From JBBREP01 sp036501845 (GTDB lineage Bacteria > Actinomycetota > Acidimicrobiia > IMCC26256 > PALSA-610): DNA of 64,000 nucleotides. The stretch spans positions 1 to 64,000 of the forward strand of contig DASXZO010000139.1 in assembly GCA_036501845.1 (NCBI GenBank), read 5' to 3'. Of the stretch, positions 51,822 through 59,935 are shown in pieces (positions within the stretch are counted from its first letter, which is position 1; the number at the start of each line of letters is the position of its first letter). Position numbers and translations under genes: made by a program. The notes beneath the pieces were generated by a model that saw nothing but the letters and a program-made list of their open reading frames with translations, made no database searches and was not told where the DNA came from.

Positions 51822-53036
51822 GTGTCGGATCGGAACTTCACGCAACCGGTGATCTGGCCGGCCGTCGGTCACGAGACGCTCCCGTGGGATCTCGACCTCG
51901 ACGCGCCGGCGTCGCGCACAGCGCGCCGGCGTCACCGTGGGCCGTATGTGGCGGCAGTCCCACCCGATATCGCCGCACGGTCGATCGCTCTGCCATCCGA
52001 CACCGCGGCAACCGTCGACGATGCATGCGCGGAGGTCAGCCGCTTCGACGCCGAGCTCGGCCACGAAATCGCACCGTTCGCAGCCGTGCTCCTACGAAGC
52101 GAGTCGGCGGCCTCGTCGCAAATCGAGAACCTGTCTGCTTCTGCCCGCGCCATAGCCGAGGCCGAGTTGCACGGCCACGCCGGGCAGAATGCGTCGCTCA
52201 TCGTCGCCAACGAGCACGCGATGACGGCCGCCGTCAATCTGGCCGATCGCATCGACGCTGACGCCATCCTGCAGATGCATCGCGCGCTCCTCGAGCGCAG
52301 TCAGCCGTCAATCGCCGGACAATGGCGGCACGAGCAGGCATGGATCGGCGGGGGCGACCTTGGTCCACATGCAGCACAGTTCGTTCCGCCTCAGCACGCA
52401 CGCGTACCGGCGTTGATCGACGACCTCGTTGCGTTCATTGCTCGCGACGACATTCAGGTGCTCGCGCACGCTGCCGTCGCGCACGCTCAGTTCGAGACGA
52501 TCCATCCGTTTCCCGACGGGAACGGCAGGACCGGTCGTGCACTCGTCCAGGCACAGCTGCGGCACAAGCGGCTGACGCGCAACGTCACCGTTCCGGTATC
52601 GGCCGGGCTGTTGACCGACACCGACGCGTACTTCGCCGCGCTCAACCGCTACCGCGAAGGCGATCCACTCGCTGTCATTGAACAGTTCACGCGGGCAGCG
52701 TTCGCGGCGGTAGCGAACGGCCGACAGCTCGTCGCCGACCTTCATGCCGTGCGCGACGAGTGGAACGAACGGGTCACGGCACGTCGCGGATCGAACAGTT
52801 GGAAGGTCGTCGATCTGCTGCTGCGCAAGCCTGTGATCAACGCGGGATCGATCGCATCGGAACTCGGCATCGCACCGCAGAACACGTATCGCTCGCTCCG
52901 GCCGCTGCTCGACGCAGGAGTCGTCGTCGAGTTCACGGACAAAAAGCGGAACCAACTGTGGCGAGCTCCCGAGGTGATCGAGGCGCTCGAAGGGTTCGCG
53001 GCGCGCGCTGGGCGTCGCAGCCGAGCCGACATCTGA
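51822..53036 (+). CDS. Fic AMP-transferase with C-terminal winged helix
   Basis: A 404-residue Fic protein. A class II inhibitory motif, S98-x3-E102-N103 (SSQIEN), precedes the catalytic HPFPDGNGRTGR (residues 228-239). A C-terminal wHTH (WKVVDLLLRKPVINAGSIAS, NTYRSLRPLLDAGVVVEFTD) binds DNA. The N-terminal DUF4172-like extension is present too. It would transfer AMP to a target protein and possibly autoregulate through the 33-bp palindrome. It sits next to a tRNA gene, a frequent site of insertion. No separate antitoxin is visible. Confidence 0.9.
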   Translation: MSDRNFTQPVIWPAVGHETLPWDLDLDAPASRTARRRHRGPYVAAVPPDIAARSIALPSDTAATVDDACAEVSRFDAELGHEIAPFAAVLLRSESAASSQIENLSASARAIAEAELHGHAGQNASLIVANEHAMTAAVNLADRIDADAILQMHRALLERSQPSIAGQWRHEQAWIGGGDLGPHAAQFVPPQHARVPALIDDLVAFIARDDIQVLAHAAVAHAQFETIHPFPDGNGRTGRALVQAQLRHKRLTRNVTVPVSAGLLTDTDAYFAALNRYREGDPLAVIEQFTRAAFAAVANGRQLVADLHAVRDEWNERVTARRGSNSWKVVDLLLRKPVINAGSIASELGIAPQNTYRSLRPLLDAGVVVEFTDKKRNQLWRAPEVIEALEGFAARAGRRSRADI

Positions 53037-53098
53037 TCACCGAGCGCGGTGGCGACGGGGTGAGAGCGCCACGGGGTGCCATCACTAGGCTCCCGCGC

Positions 53099-54514
53099 AT
53101 GTACGTGCACGGGGTCGGCGTTGGTGTGCCGACATTGAGGGTGGCGACGGCCGACATCGACGCCGGCTGGGATCGCTCCGGTAGGCGCGGCCAGGTGGCG
53201 GTGTGCGCGCCCGACGAGGACGTGCTCACGCTCTCGTGGGCCGCGGCCACGATGGCCCTCGCCGAGGCGGGTATCGACGCCGCCGACGTGGACGGCCTGT
53301 GGTGGGGCACGACCCGGCCGCCGTATGCGGAAGGCCCGAGCCACGCCGTGCTCATCGACGCGCTCGGTCTCGACGCCGGTGCCGCGGGATGCATCACGAG
53401 CGGATCCACGCACGCAGGCATGGACGCACTGCTCGCCGCGGCCGACGCGGTAGCCGCCGGATCGGCAGGTACGGCACTCGTGATCGCCGCCGACGCGCTG
53501 CGGCCCGGCCTCGGCACCGGCTACGAAGCGCGCTGCGGCGCCGCAGCCGTGGCCCTCGTGCTGCGCGCCGACACGGGGCCGGCCGCCATCGGCGCCCGCA
53601 CCTCGTTCGCCCGCCCGTTCCTCGATCGCTACCGCGGCGACGGCGAAACCGACACTCGCGACGTGTACGACGGGCGGCTCTTCCGCGAAGAGGTGTTCGT
53701 TCCCATCGTGACCGAAGCCGCGCGGCGGCTCACCGCCGACGCGGGCGACGGCAGCAACACACCTTCATGGTCGCTCCCCGACCCCGACGGACGACTCGCC
53801 GCGGCCGTCGCCCGCAAGGTGGGTGCCGATCCCAAGACCTTGGCGTCGGCCGGCGCCTACACCGCGCTCGGCGACACCGGCGCCGCCGCGGCGTTGGTCG
53901 GCCTCGTCGGCGCGCTCGCGTCGCCCGGCACCGCGCACGCGATCGGCTACGGCGGCGGGCGCGCGAGTGGAGTGACGATCACGGCCACTGCAGCGGTTCC
54001 GGGCGCCGGGGCCGCGCAGCGCGCACTCGAAGAGGCTGGCCGCCCCACCACATACGCGGCTCTCCTGCGAGCGCGCAACCAACTCACGCCGAACGGTGAG
54101 ACGATCCCCATGGGCGTGCCACCCGAATCGGCGATGTTCACACGCGGTGCCGACGAGATGCTGCAATTGCTCGGCGGTCGCTGCGTCGATTGCGGCACGA
54201 TCAGCACGCCGCCGTCGATCCACCCGCACTGCATCGCGTGTGGCGGTCCGAAGCTCGAGCCGGTCGCGCTCGCACGTGAAGGCACCGTGCACACCTACGT
54301 GGTGAATCACACCATGCCGGCACCGTTCGAAGCGCCGCTTCCGATCGCGGTGATCGACCTCGACGACGGCGCACGCGTGATGCTGCAGGTTGCCGACGAC
54401 GGCACCAATGTCGAGATCGGGCGGCGCATGCGACTCGTATTGCGCAAGTACGCCCACGAACGCGGCGTGCCGGTGTACGGCTACAAGGCGCTCCCAATGA
54501 AGGAGGGTTCATGA
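53099..54514 (+). CDS. HMG-CoA-synthase-like thiolase fold fused to DUF35
   Basis: A 471-residue fusion. Residues ~1-330 form a thiolase/HMG-CoA-synthase-like domain (GVGVGVPTLRVATADIDAGW, WGTTRPPYAEGPSHAVLI) in which the nucleophile region, GCITSGSTHAGMDAL, has Ser/Gly where HMGS has the catalytic Cys. Residues ~355-471 are a zinc ribbon (CVDCGTISTPPSIHPHCIAC) plus OB fold. Such fusions may act as acyl-CoA-binding aldolases or scaffolds. It heads a coupled operon with a thiolase and an enoyl-CoA hydratase. Confidence 0.75.
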   Translation: MYVHGVGVGVPTLRVATADIDAGWDRSGRRGQVAVCAPDEDVLTLSWAAATMALAEAGIDAADVDGLWWGTTRPPYAEGPSHAVLIDALGLDAGAAGCITSGSTHAGMDALLAAADAVAAGSAGTALVIAADALRPGLGTGYEARCGAAAVALVLRADTGPAAIGARTSFARPFLDRYRGDGETDTRDVYDGRLFREEVFVPIVTEAARRLTADAGDGSNTPSWSLPDPDGRLAAAVARKVGADPKTLASAGAYTALGDTGAAAALVGLVGALASPGTAHAIGYGGGRASGVTITATAAVPGAGAAQRALEEAGRPTTYAALLRARNQLTPNGETIPMGVPPESAMFTRGADEMLQLLGGRCVDCGTISTPPSIHPHCIACGGPKLEPVALAREGTVHTYVVNHTMPAPFEAPLPIAVIDLDDGARVMLQVADDGTNVEIGRRMRLVLRKYAHERGVPVYGYKALPMKEGS

Positions 54515-54624
54515 ATCCCACCGGCGTGCGCGGAGCGACGGAGGAGCGACCTCGGACGTGCGAGCGGAGCGAGCCTCCGCTGCCACTGGGGGCGCGAGCC
54601 GCAGGCGAGCGGGGGTGGAGATGA
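54511..54624 (+). repeat. Family B linker repeat, copy 1
   Basis: A 114-bp stretch whose ATG overlaps the TGA of the fusion gene and whose TGA overlaps the ATG of the thiolase gene; it is stop-free for 37 codons in between. It shares several blocks in order with copy 2 (34976-35092) at ~85-90% identity over the final 100 bp, but read in a different frame. The predicted peptide is Arg/Glu-rich and unlike copy 2's. Confidence 0.72.
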
Positions 54625-55796
54625 GCTGGAACCGCGTCGCCGTCGTCGGCGCCGGCCTGATCAAGATGGGCGAACTGTTCGAGCAGAGCTACGAGCAGAT
54701 GGCCGCGGGCGCGTTCGCGTCGTGCGTGGAGTCGGTCGACAAGGGGTTCGATCCTCGCCAGGTCGAGGCCGCGTTCGTGGCGACGCAGCGGGGCACGCTG
54801 TGGGGCCAGGAAGGCGTGGGCGGCAATACGGTGCCGAGCGCGATCGGGCTCACGGGCATCCCGTGCACGCGCATCGAGAATGCGTGCCCGTCCGGTTCCG
54901 ACGCCTTCCGCGTGGGTGCCATGGCCGTCGCCAGCGGCGTGCACGACGTGGTGCTCGTGATCGGCGTCGAGAAGATGCGCGACAAGTCGACCGAGGAAGG
55001 CTTGCTGTCGCGCGCCGCGGCCGGTCACCCGATCTTCACGCGCGGCGAGACCGCCCCGGTGCTGTTCGCGCCGTTCGCCACCCGGCACATGGCCGAGTTC
55101 GGCACCACGCGAGAGATGCTCGCGAGCGTGGCGGTGAAGAACCACCACAACGGCGCGCTCGATCCCTACGCACACTTCCGCAACGAGATCACCGTCGACG
55201 ACGTGTTGAAGTCGGTGCCGGTGTGCCATCCGCTGCACCTGCTCGACTGCTGCCCGCAAACCGACGGCGCCGCCGCCACGATCCTCGTGTCGGCCGAGCG
55301 GGCGCACGAGTTCACCGACCGCCCGGTGTACGTGGCCGGCTTCGGTGTGGCCACCGACCATCCGTACCTTCACGAGAAGTCGAGCTTCACCGAGATCGCG
55401 GCCACGCGCATGGCCGCCGAGCGCGCGTACGCAATGGCGGGCGTGTCACCCGACCAGATCGACTGCGCCGAAGTGCACGACTGCTTCACGATCACCGAGA
55501 TCCTCGACATCGAAGACCTCGGGTTCTTCGAGAAAGGCACCGGCGGCAAGGCCGCACTCGAAGGCCACACCGCCCTCGACGGTCGCATTCCCGTGAACAC
55601 CAGCGGAGGGCTGCTCGCCAAGGGCCACCCAATCGGCGCCACCGGAGTCGCCCAGATCACCGAATGCTGGTGGCAACTCCGCGGCCAGGCCGACGAACGG
55701 CAGGTGGAGATCCGCAACGGCTTCGCGCTGCAACACAACGCCGGCGGGCGCGGCAGCGGCGTCGCGGTCGTCAACATCCTCACGAACAAAGCATGA
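54621..55796 (+). CDS. Thiolase of the SCP-x/lipid-transfer type
   Basis: A 391-residue thiolase-family protein. Nucleophile Cys is kept in IENACPSGSDAFRVGAMAV near residue 88; VHDCFTITEILDIEDLGFFE and NTSGGLLAKGHPIGATGVAQ follow, while the late Cys motif reads HNAGGRGSG without Cys. This is like SCP-x thiolases that cleave branched or steroid 3-ketoacyl-CoA. ATG 54621 comes after the family B linker; it is coupled to the enoyl-CoA hydratase by ATGA. Confidence 0.85.
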   Translation: MSWNRVAVVGAGLIKMGELFEQSYEQMAAGAFASCVESVDKGFDPRQVEAAFVATQRGTLWGQEGVGGNTVPSAIGLTGIPCTRIENACPSGSDAFRVGAMAVASGVHDVVLVIGVEKMRDKSTEEGLLSRAAAGHPIFTRGETAPVLFAPFATRHMAEFGTTREMLASVAVKNHHNGALDPYAHFRNEITVDDVLKSVPVCHPLHLLDCCPQTDGAAATILVSAERAHEFTDRPVYVAGFGVATDHPYLHEKSSFTEIAATRMAAERAYAMAGVSPDQIDCAEVHDCFTITEILDIEDLGFFEKGTGGKAALEGHTALDGRIPVNTSGGLLAKGHPIGATGVAQITECWWQLRGQADERQVEIRNGFALQHNAGGRGSGVAVVNILTNKA

Positions 55797-56602
55797 GCGA
55801 CTCCGCGGAACTTGTCCTCACGCGTGAGGGCGGCGTGCTGCACATCACGCTCGACCGGCCCGACGCGCGCAACGCGCTCACCATCGCGATGCGCGACGGC
55901 ATCGTCGACGCGGTACGCGAGGCCCGCCGCGATCCCGACGTGCGCGCCGTGCTGATCACCGGCAACGGCAAGGCGTTCTGCTCGGGAATGGATCTCAGCG
56001 CATCGACGGTGATGCAGGCGGGCCGGCCCGACTTCCGCACGCGCATGACGAGCCAGGCCTTGCGCGAAGGCGTGCAGACGTTCATCCGTGAGCTGTGGGA
56101 GCTCGACAAGCCCACCGTCGCGGCCGTGCACGGCGCGGCCGTCGGCCCCGGTGCGCACCTCGCGCTGGCGTGCGACTTCGTGCTGGTGGGCCCGAACACG
56201 AAGTTCGTGTGGACATTCCCCAAATGGGGTCTCGTGGCCGACGCCGGCGGCGCGTACCTGCTGCCGCGGCTCGTGGGTCTGCCCCGCGCCAAGGCGCTCG
56301 TGATGCTCGGTGAATCGTTGTCAGGCGACGATGCCATCGCGTCGGGTCTCGCCTATCGATCATGCGAGTCGAGCGACGAGGTGCTCAGCCGGGCTGGCGA
56401 TCTCGCGGCGCGGCTCGCGGCCGGGCCGACCCGATCGCTCGGCCTGTCGAAGCAGCTCCTGAACGCCACATTCGAGACCGACCTCGCGCACAGCCTCGAG
56501 CTCGAGGGCCACTTCCAAGCGCTGGCCACCACGAGCCCCGACCTGCTCGAGGGCATGGCCGCGTTCAAGGAAAAGCGCGACGCCCACTTCGACGGTAGTT
56601 AG
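55793..56602 (+). CDS. Enoyl-CoA hydratase/isomerase family
   Basis: A 269-residue crotonase. ITLDRPDARNALTIAMRD at the N-terminus, then oxyanion-hole strands AFCSGMDLS and VAAVHGAAVGPGAHLALACD. The catalytic region has LVADAGGAYLLPRLVGL; the usual first catalytic Glu position reads Val/His, so its exact reaction is uncertain. It probably hydrates a 2-enoyl-CoA in the same pathway as the coupled thiolase. ATG 55793 overlaps the thiolase TGA. Confidence 0.85.
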   Translation: MSDSAELVLTREGGVLHITLDRPDARNALTIAMRDGIVDAVREARRDPDVRAVLITGNGKAFCSGMDLSASTVMQAGRPDFRTRMTSQALREGVQTFIRELWELDKPTVAAVHGAAVGPGAHLALACDFVLVGPNTKFVWTFPKWGLVADAGGAYLLPRLVGLPRAKALVMLGESLSGDDAIASGLAYRSCESSDEVLSRAGDLAARLAAGPTRSLGLSKQLLNATFETDLAHSLELEGHFQALATTSPDLLEGMAAFKEKRDAHFDGS

Positions 56603-56618
56603 TAGTCAGTCGCCGACC

Positions 56619-57098
56619 TTGTTCACGGATGACGCGGGGCGGGTGCAGCGCGTCGGCGCGTACGGCGTGTGTGTCGACGACGACGGTCGCATGCTGCTCT
56701 GCCGGCTCACCGCAGTCACATCGCGTGCGGGTTGGTGGACGTTGCCCGGCGGCGGCGTCGACTTCGGCGAGCACCCGAGCGATGCGGTTGTGCGCGAGGT
56801 GCGTGAAGAAACCGGTCTCGACGCGGTAGTGGAAGAGCTGCTCGACGTCGACTCGATCGCGCGCTTCATGCGGATCGATGCCGCCGACGACCCGGTCGAC
56901 TACCACGCGGTGCGCATCGTGTACCGGGTCTCGGTGACCGGCGGCGAGCTCGTGCACGAAGTGTCCGGCACCACCGACCAGGCCGGGTGGTTCGACACCG
57001 CGCAGTTGGCCGCGCTCGACCTCACCGAGATCGCCGAGCTCGGCCTGGCGCTCGCTACCGGACGCGCACGCCCGGTATGGGAACCGCCCGCGGATTAG
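56619..57098 (+). CDS. Nudix hydrolase
   Basis: A protein of about 150-159 residues with the Nudix box GGGVDFGEHPSDAVVREVRE followed by ETGL (G-x5-E-x7-REVREETGL). The start is uncertain: TTG 56619 (FTDDAGRVQRVG) or GTG 56643. Nudix enzymes cleave nucleoside diphosphates linked to other groups; those in acyl-CoA operons may cut CoA, but the CoA signature is not evident. It lies 16 bp after the enoyl-CoA hydratase. Confidence 0.85.
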   Translation: MFTDDAGRVQRVGAYGVCVDDDGRMLLCRLTAVTSRAGWWTLPGGGVDFGEHPSDAVVREVREETGLDAVVEELLDVDSIARFMRIDAADDPVDYHAVRIVYRVSVTGGELVHEVSGTTDQAGWFDTAQLAALDLTEIAELGLALATGRARPVWEPPAD

Positions 57099-57179
57099 CG
57101 CGTCCGTCGCGTGGTCTGCTCGAATGCCGCGCCGGCGGGCCATCGACACGTATGGCAAACGAACACACGAGGAGGATCC

Positions 57180-58106
57180 GTGGGTCGCTTCGACGGCAAG
57201 GTCGCGATCGTCACCGGCGCAGGACGCGGCATCGGTCGCGCCCACGCGCTGCTGCTCGCGAGCGAGGGTGCCGCGGTCGTGGTGAACGACCTTGGTGGCG
57301 ACATGGGTGGCGCAGGCGCTGACGCGACGCCCGCGCAGCAAGTGGTCGATGAGATCACAGGTGCCGGCGGCCGCGCGGTGGTGAACGGCGCGTCGGTGTC
57401 GAACTGGTCCGACGCCGAGAAGATGGTGCAGCAGGCCGTCGACGCCTTCGGCCGTCTCGACATCCTCGTCAACAACGCCGGCATCCTGCGCGACCGCATG
57501 AGTTTCTCGATGGAAGAAGCTGAGTGGGACGCAGTGGTCGACGTGCACTTGAAGGGCCACTTCGCGCCCTCGCGTTTCGCCGCGGCCTACTGGCGCCAGC
57601 AGTTCAAGGACACGAACACTCCCGTCAACGCCAAGATCGTGAACACGGCAAGCGAGTCGGGTCTCTACGGCAATGCCGGCCAATCGAACTACGCGGCCGC
57701 CAAGGCGGGCATCGCGTCGATGACCATCGTGATGGCACGCGAGCTCGAGCGCCTCGGCGTGCGGGTGAACGCGATCGCTCCCGTTGCTCGCACGCGCCTC
57801 ACCGAGGCCACTCCGGGCGCCGGCGAGTTCATGGCCAAAAAGGAAGGCCAACCCGACACGTTCGGGCCCGACAACATCAGCGCAGTGGTCGGCTGGCTCG
57901 CATCCGACCTCTCCGAGGGCGTCACCGGTCAGGTGATCAAGGTCCAGGGCGGTCTCGTGCAGGTGTTGCGGGGCTGGCGCCCTGTGGCGCAGTCGACCGA
58001 CGAAGCCGAGTGGTCGATCGACACCATCGACAAGGTGGCGCCCCAACTGTTCGCCAGCGCGCCCAAGGGCGTGCCGCCCTTCCTACCGAACATCGGCGAC
58101 CTATAA
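57180..58106 (+). CDS. SDR of the peroxisomal MFE / HSD17B4 type
   Basis: A 308-residue SDR with TGAGRGIGRAHALLLASEGA at the N-terminus, NNAGILRDRMSFSMEEAEWD, Ser in NTASESGLYGN and Y-x3-K in SNYAAAKAGIAS. The long C-terminal extension and RDRMS motif are those of (R)-3-hydroxyacyl-CoA dehydrogenase domains in multifunctional enzyme 2. It probably oxidises 3-hydroxyacyl-CoA for the thiolase and hydratase upstream. The GTG start has a GGAGGA ribosome-binding site 4 nt away. Confidence 0.88.
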   Translation: MGRFDGKVAIVTGAGRGIGRAHALLLASEGAAVVVNDLGGDMGGAGADATPAQQVVDEITGAGGRAVVNGASVSNWSDAEKMVQQAVDAFGRLDILVNNAGILRDRMSFSMEEAEWDAVVDVHLKGHFAPSRFAAAYWRQQFKDTNTPVNAKIVNTASESGLYGNAGQSNYAAAKAGIASMTIVMARELERLGVRVNAIAPVARTRLTEATPGAGEFMAKKEGQPDTFGPDNISAVVGWLASDLSEGVTGQVIKVQGGLVQVLRGWRPVAQSTDEAEWSIDTIDKVAPQLFASAPKGVPPFLPNIGDL

Positions 58107-58175
58107 CCCCAGGTCGCGTATGCGTCGTTTGACTTGCAATATGCAAGTCAAACGACGCATAGCTGACCTGGTTAT
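58103..58175. terminator. 73-bp hairpin containing both convergent stop codons
   Basis: The core arms at 58119-58138 and 58142-58161 pair perfectly for 20 bp around ATA. Outside a 3-nt internal loop, AGGTC/GACCT and ATAACC/GGTTAT extend the stem to the SDR stop (58104-58106) and the agmatinase stop (58172-58174). It thus ends both convergent genes. No T-run. Confidence 0.8.
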
Positions 58176-59188
58176 TTGCGGTCGGGGTTGGGGACGGGGC
58201 CGCCGCCGAAGGCACGGCCGGATCCGCCTTGGCGGAACTCGGGCGGACCGCCACCCGCCTTGCGCGTCGCAAGCAGGCAGAGCCAGTCGAGCGCGAGCGT
58301 GGCCGCGGCGAGCGCGGTGAGCTCGGCGTGGTCGTACGGCGGCGACACTTCCATCACGTCCATGCCGACGAAGTCGATCGCGACGAGACCCCACAGAATT
58401 ATCTGCGCCTGCGCGGTGGTGAGGCCGCCGATCACCGGCGTGCCGGTGCCCGGCGCGTACGCCGGATCGAGACAGTCGACGTCGAACGACAAGTAGGCGC
58501 GTGCGTCACCAACTCGTTCGCGCACATACGCGGCGGTCGCGATCGGCCCGTGGAGATGCACCCACGGTGCGGTGAGGATCGCGAAGTCGCAGTCGTCGGC
58601 GTTGTGCGTGCGCACACCGACCTGTACCGAGTGCTCGACGTCAACGAGCCCTTCGTCCACCGCTTGGCGGAACATCGTGCCGTGGTGCGGGTGGTCGTCG
58701 AGCCAGGTGTCGGAGTGCGCGTCGAAGTGCACGAGCGCGAGCGGTCCGTAGCGCGCGTGATGTGCGCGGAGCAACGGCAGGCTCACGTAGTGATCGCCAC
58801 CGATCGTCAACATGCGTGCTCCGGCCGCGGCGACGCGAGCAACATGCGCTTCCACCGCATCGACCATCGGTTCCCATCGGCCCTCGGGTGACACCACGTC
58901 GCCCCAGTCGGTGACAGCAAGCGTGTCGAACGGATCGAGGTTCCACGGCCACACGCTGCCGAACGCGAGATTGGCGCTCGCGGCCCGCACCGCGCGCGGC
59001 CCCAGCCGCGCACCTGGACGGTAGGTGGTTGCCGCGTCGAACGGCACCCCCGACACCACCACGTCGATCCCGTCGAGCTCGCGCGTGTAGCGCCGTCGGC
59101 AGAAGCTCGTCGCGCCGGCGTACACGAGCTCGGGCTCGCTCCCGAGAATGCCGCCGGTAAAGGCGCGATCTCCCTCCGATAGCGGCAT
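58172..59188 (-). CDS. speB: Agmatinase/ureohydrolase family enzyme
   Basis: A 338-residue binuclear manganese hydrolase. TIGGDHYVSLPLL, VHFDAHSDTW and YLSFDVDCLDPAYAPG supply the metal-binding His and Asp residues of the arginase family. The overall fit is best with agmatinases, which split agmatine to putrescine and urea, though guanidinobutyrase or related activity is possible. ATG 59188 is directly preceded by family A copy 3 with its AAGAGG site. The last ~25 residues are Gly/Pro-rich. Confidence 0.87.
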   Translation of the reverse strand: MPLSEGDRAFTGGILGSEPELVYAGATSFCRRRYTRELDGIDVVVSGVPFDAATTYRPGARLGPRAVRAASANLAFGSVWPWNLDPFDTLAVTDWGDVVSPEGRWEPMVDAVEAHVARVAAAGARMLTIGGDHYVSLPLLRAHHARYGPLALVHFDAHSDTWLDDHPHHGTMFRQAVDEGLVDVEHSVQVGVRTHNADDCDFAILTAPWVHLHGPIATAAYVRERVGDARAYLSFDVDCLDPAYAPGTGTPVIGGLTTAQAQIILWGLVAIDFVGMDVMEVSPPYDHAELTALAAATLALDWLCLLATRKAGGGPPEFRQGGSGRAFGGGPVPNPDRK

Positions 59189-59241
59189 GTCTTACCTCTT
59201 GTTCGCTTCGCTCACGGGCCGTTGGCCTTCCCTCGCTCGGC
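59189..59241 (-). repeat. Family A leader repeat, copy 3
   Basis: Leftward, GCCGAGCGAGGGAAGGCC is followed by AACGGCCC, GTGAGCGAAGCGAACAAGAGG and TAAGAC-ATG, the ATG of the agmatinase gene. Compared with copies 1 and 2, it lacks six bases after GCCGAGC and the three bases before the start codon. Further upstream (59242-59290) another GCCGAGC word and GTTTCAACC resemble the outer part of copy 1. Confidence 0.7.
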
Positions 59242-59302
59242 GATCGCTGCCGCAGGCCGTCGGCTCGCGATCGCTCGGCGGGTTGAAACTACTGTCGCCT
59301 TC

Positions 59303-59935
59303 ATGGTGCGGAGTGCCTTCCTGTCCACAGCCGCGGTCGCACGCGAGCTGATCGCGTCACCGAGCGTGGGAGAGCGATGGCACCACGCGAGCGCGCTCGA
59401 CCGCATGACCATCGGTGCGTTGGCCGCGCATCTCGCACGTGCCGTGCTGACACTGCAGCAATACATGGCGCTCCCGCTTCCCGACCAGACCTCCGAGCCG
59501 CTCACCGCCGCGCAATATTTCGCGACCGCACTCACGAGCGACCTCGACGACGACTTGAACCGCGGCATCCGTGCCCGCAGCGACGAAGCCGCGGCGCCGG
59601 GACAAGACGCAGTGGTCGCCAACCTCGACGCCGCGCTCGCGTCCGTCAGCGCCTCGCTCACCGAGGCGCCCGCCGACGCGCAGGTGGCGGTGTTCGGTAT
59701 CGCGCTGATGTCGCTCGACGAGTACCTCGTGACCCGCCTGCTCGAGCTCGTGGTGCATCTCGACGACCTCGCGGTGAGCCTGGGCATCGACACACCCGAA
59801 GTCGATGCGCGCGCCGTCGACCTCGTGACTCAGTGCTTCGTCGGTGTGGCGCGTATCCGCAACGGCGACAGCGCGGTGATCAAGGCGCTGGCTCGGCGAG
59901 AGCGCGCGCCGGCGAACGTGTTTCCCGTGTTCTGA
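59303..59935 (+). CDS. DinB/mycothiol-isomerase-fold protein
   Basis: A 210-residue helical protein of the maleylpyruvate-isomerase N-terminal (MDMPI/DinB_2) fold: MTIGALAAHLARAVLTLQQY near residues 34-53 with the first His, and MSLDEYLVTRLLELVVHLDDLA carrying the later His-x3-Asp. These enzymes use mycothiol with a divalent metal. No distinct reaction can be named. It starts ATG 59303 (or GTG 59306). Its end overlaps the MFS gene's end by 56 bp (convergent). Confidence 0.75.
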   Translation: MVRSAFLSTAAVARELIASPSVGERWHHASALDRMTIGALAAHLARAVLTLQQYMALPLPDQTSEPLTAAQYFATALTSDLDDDLNRGIRARSDEAAAPGQDAVVANLDAALASVSASLTEAPADAQVAVFGIALMSLDEYLVTRLLELVVHLDDLAVSLGIDTPEVDARAVDLVTQCFVGVARIRNGDSAVIKALARRERAPANVFPVF

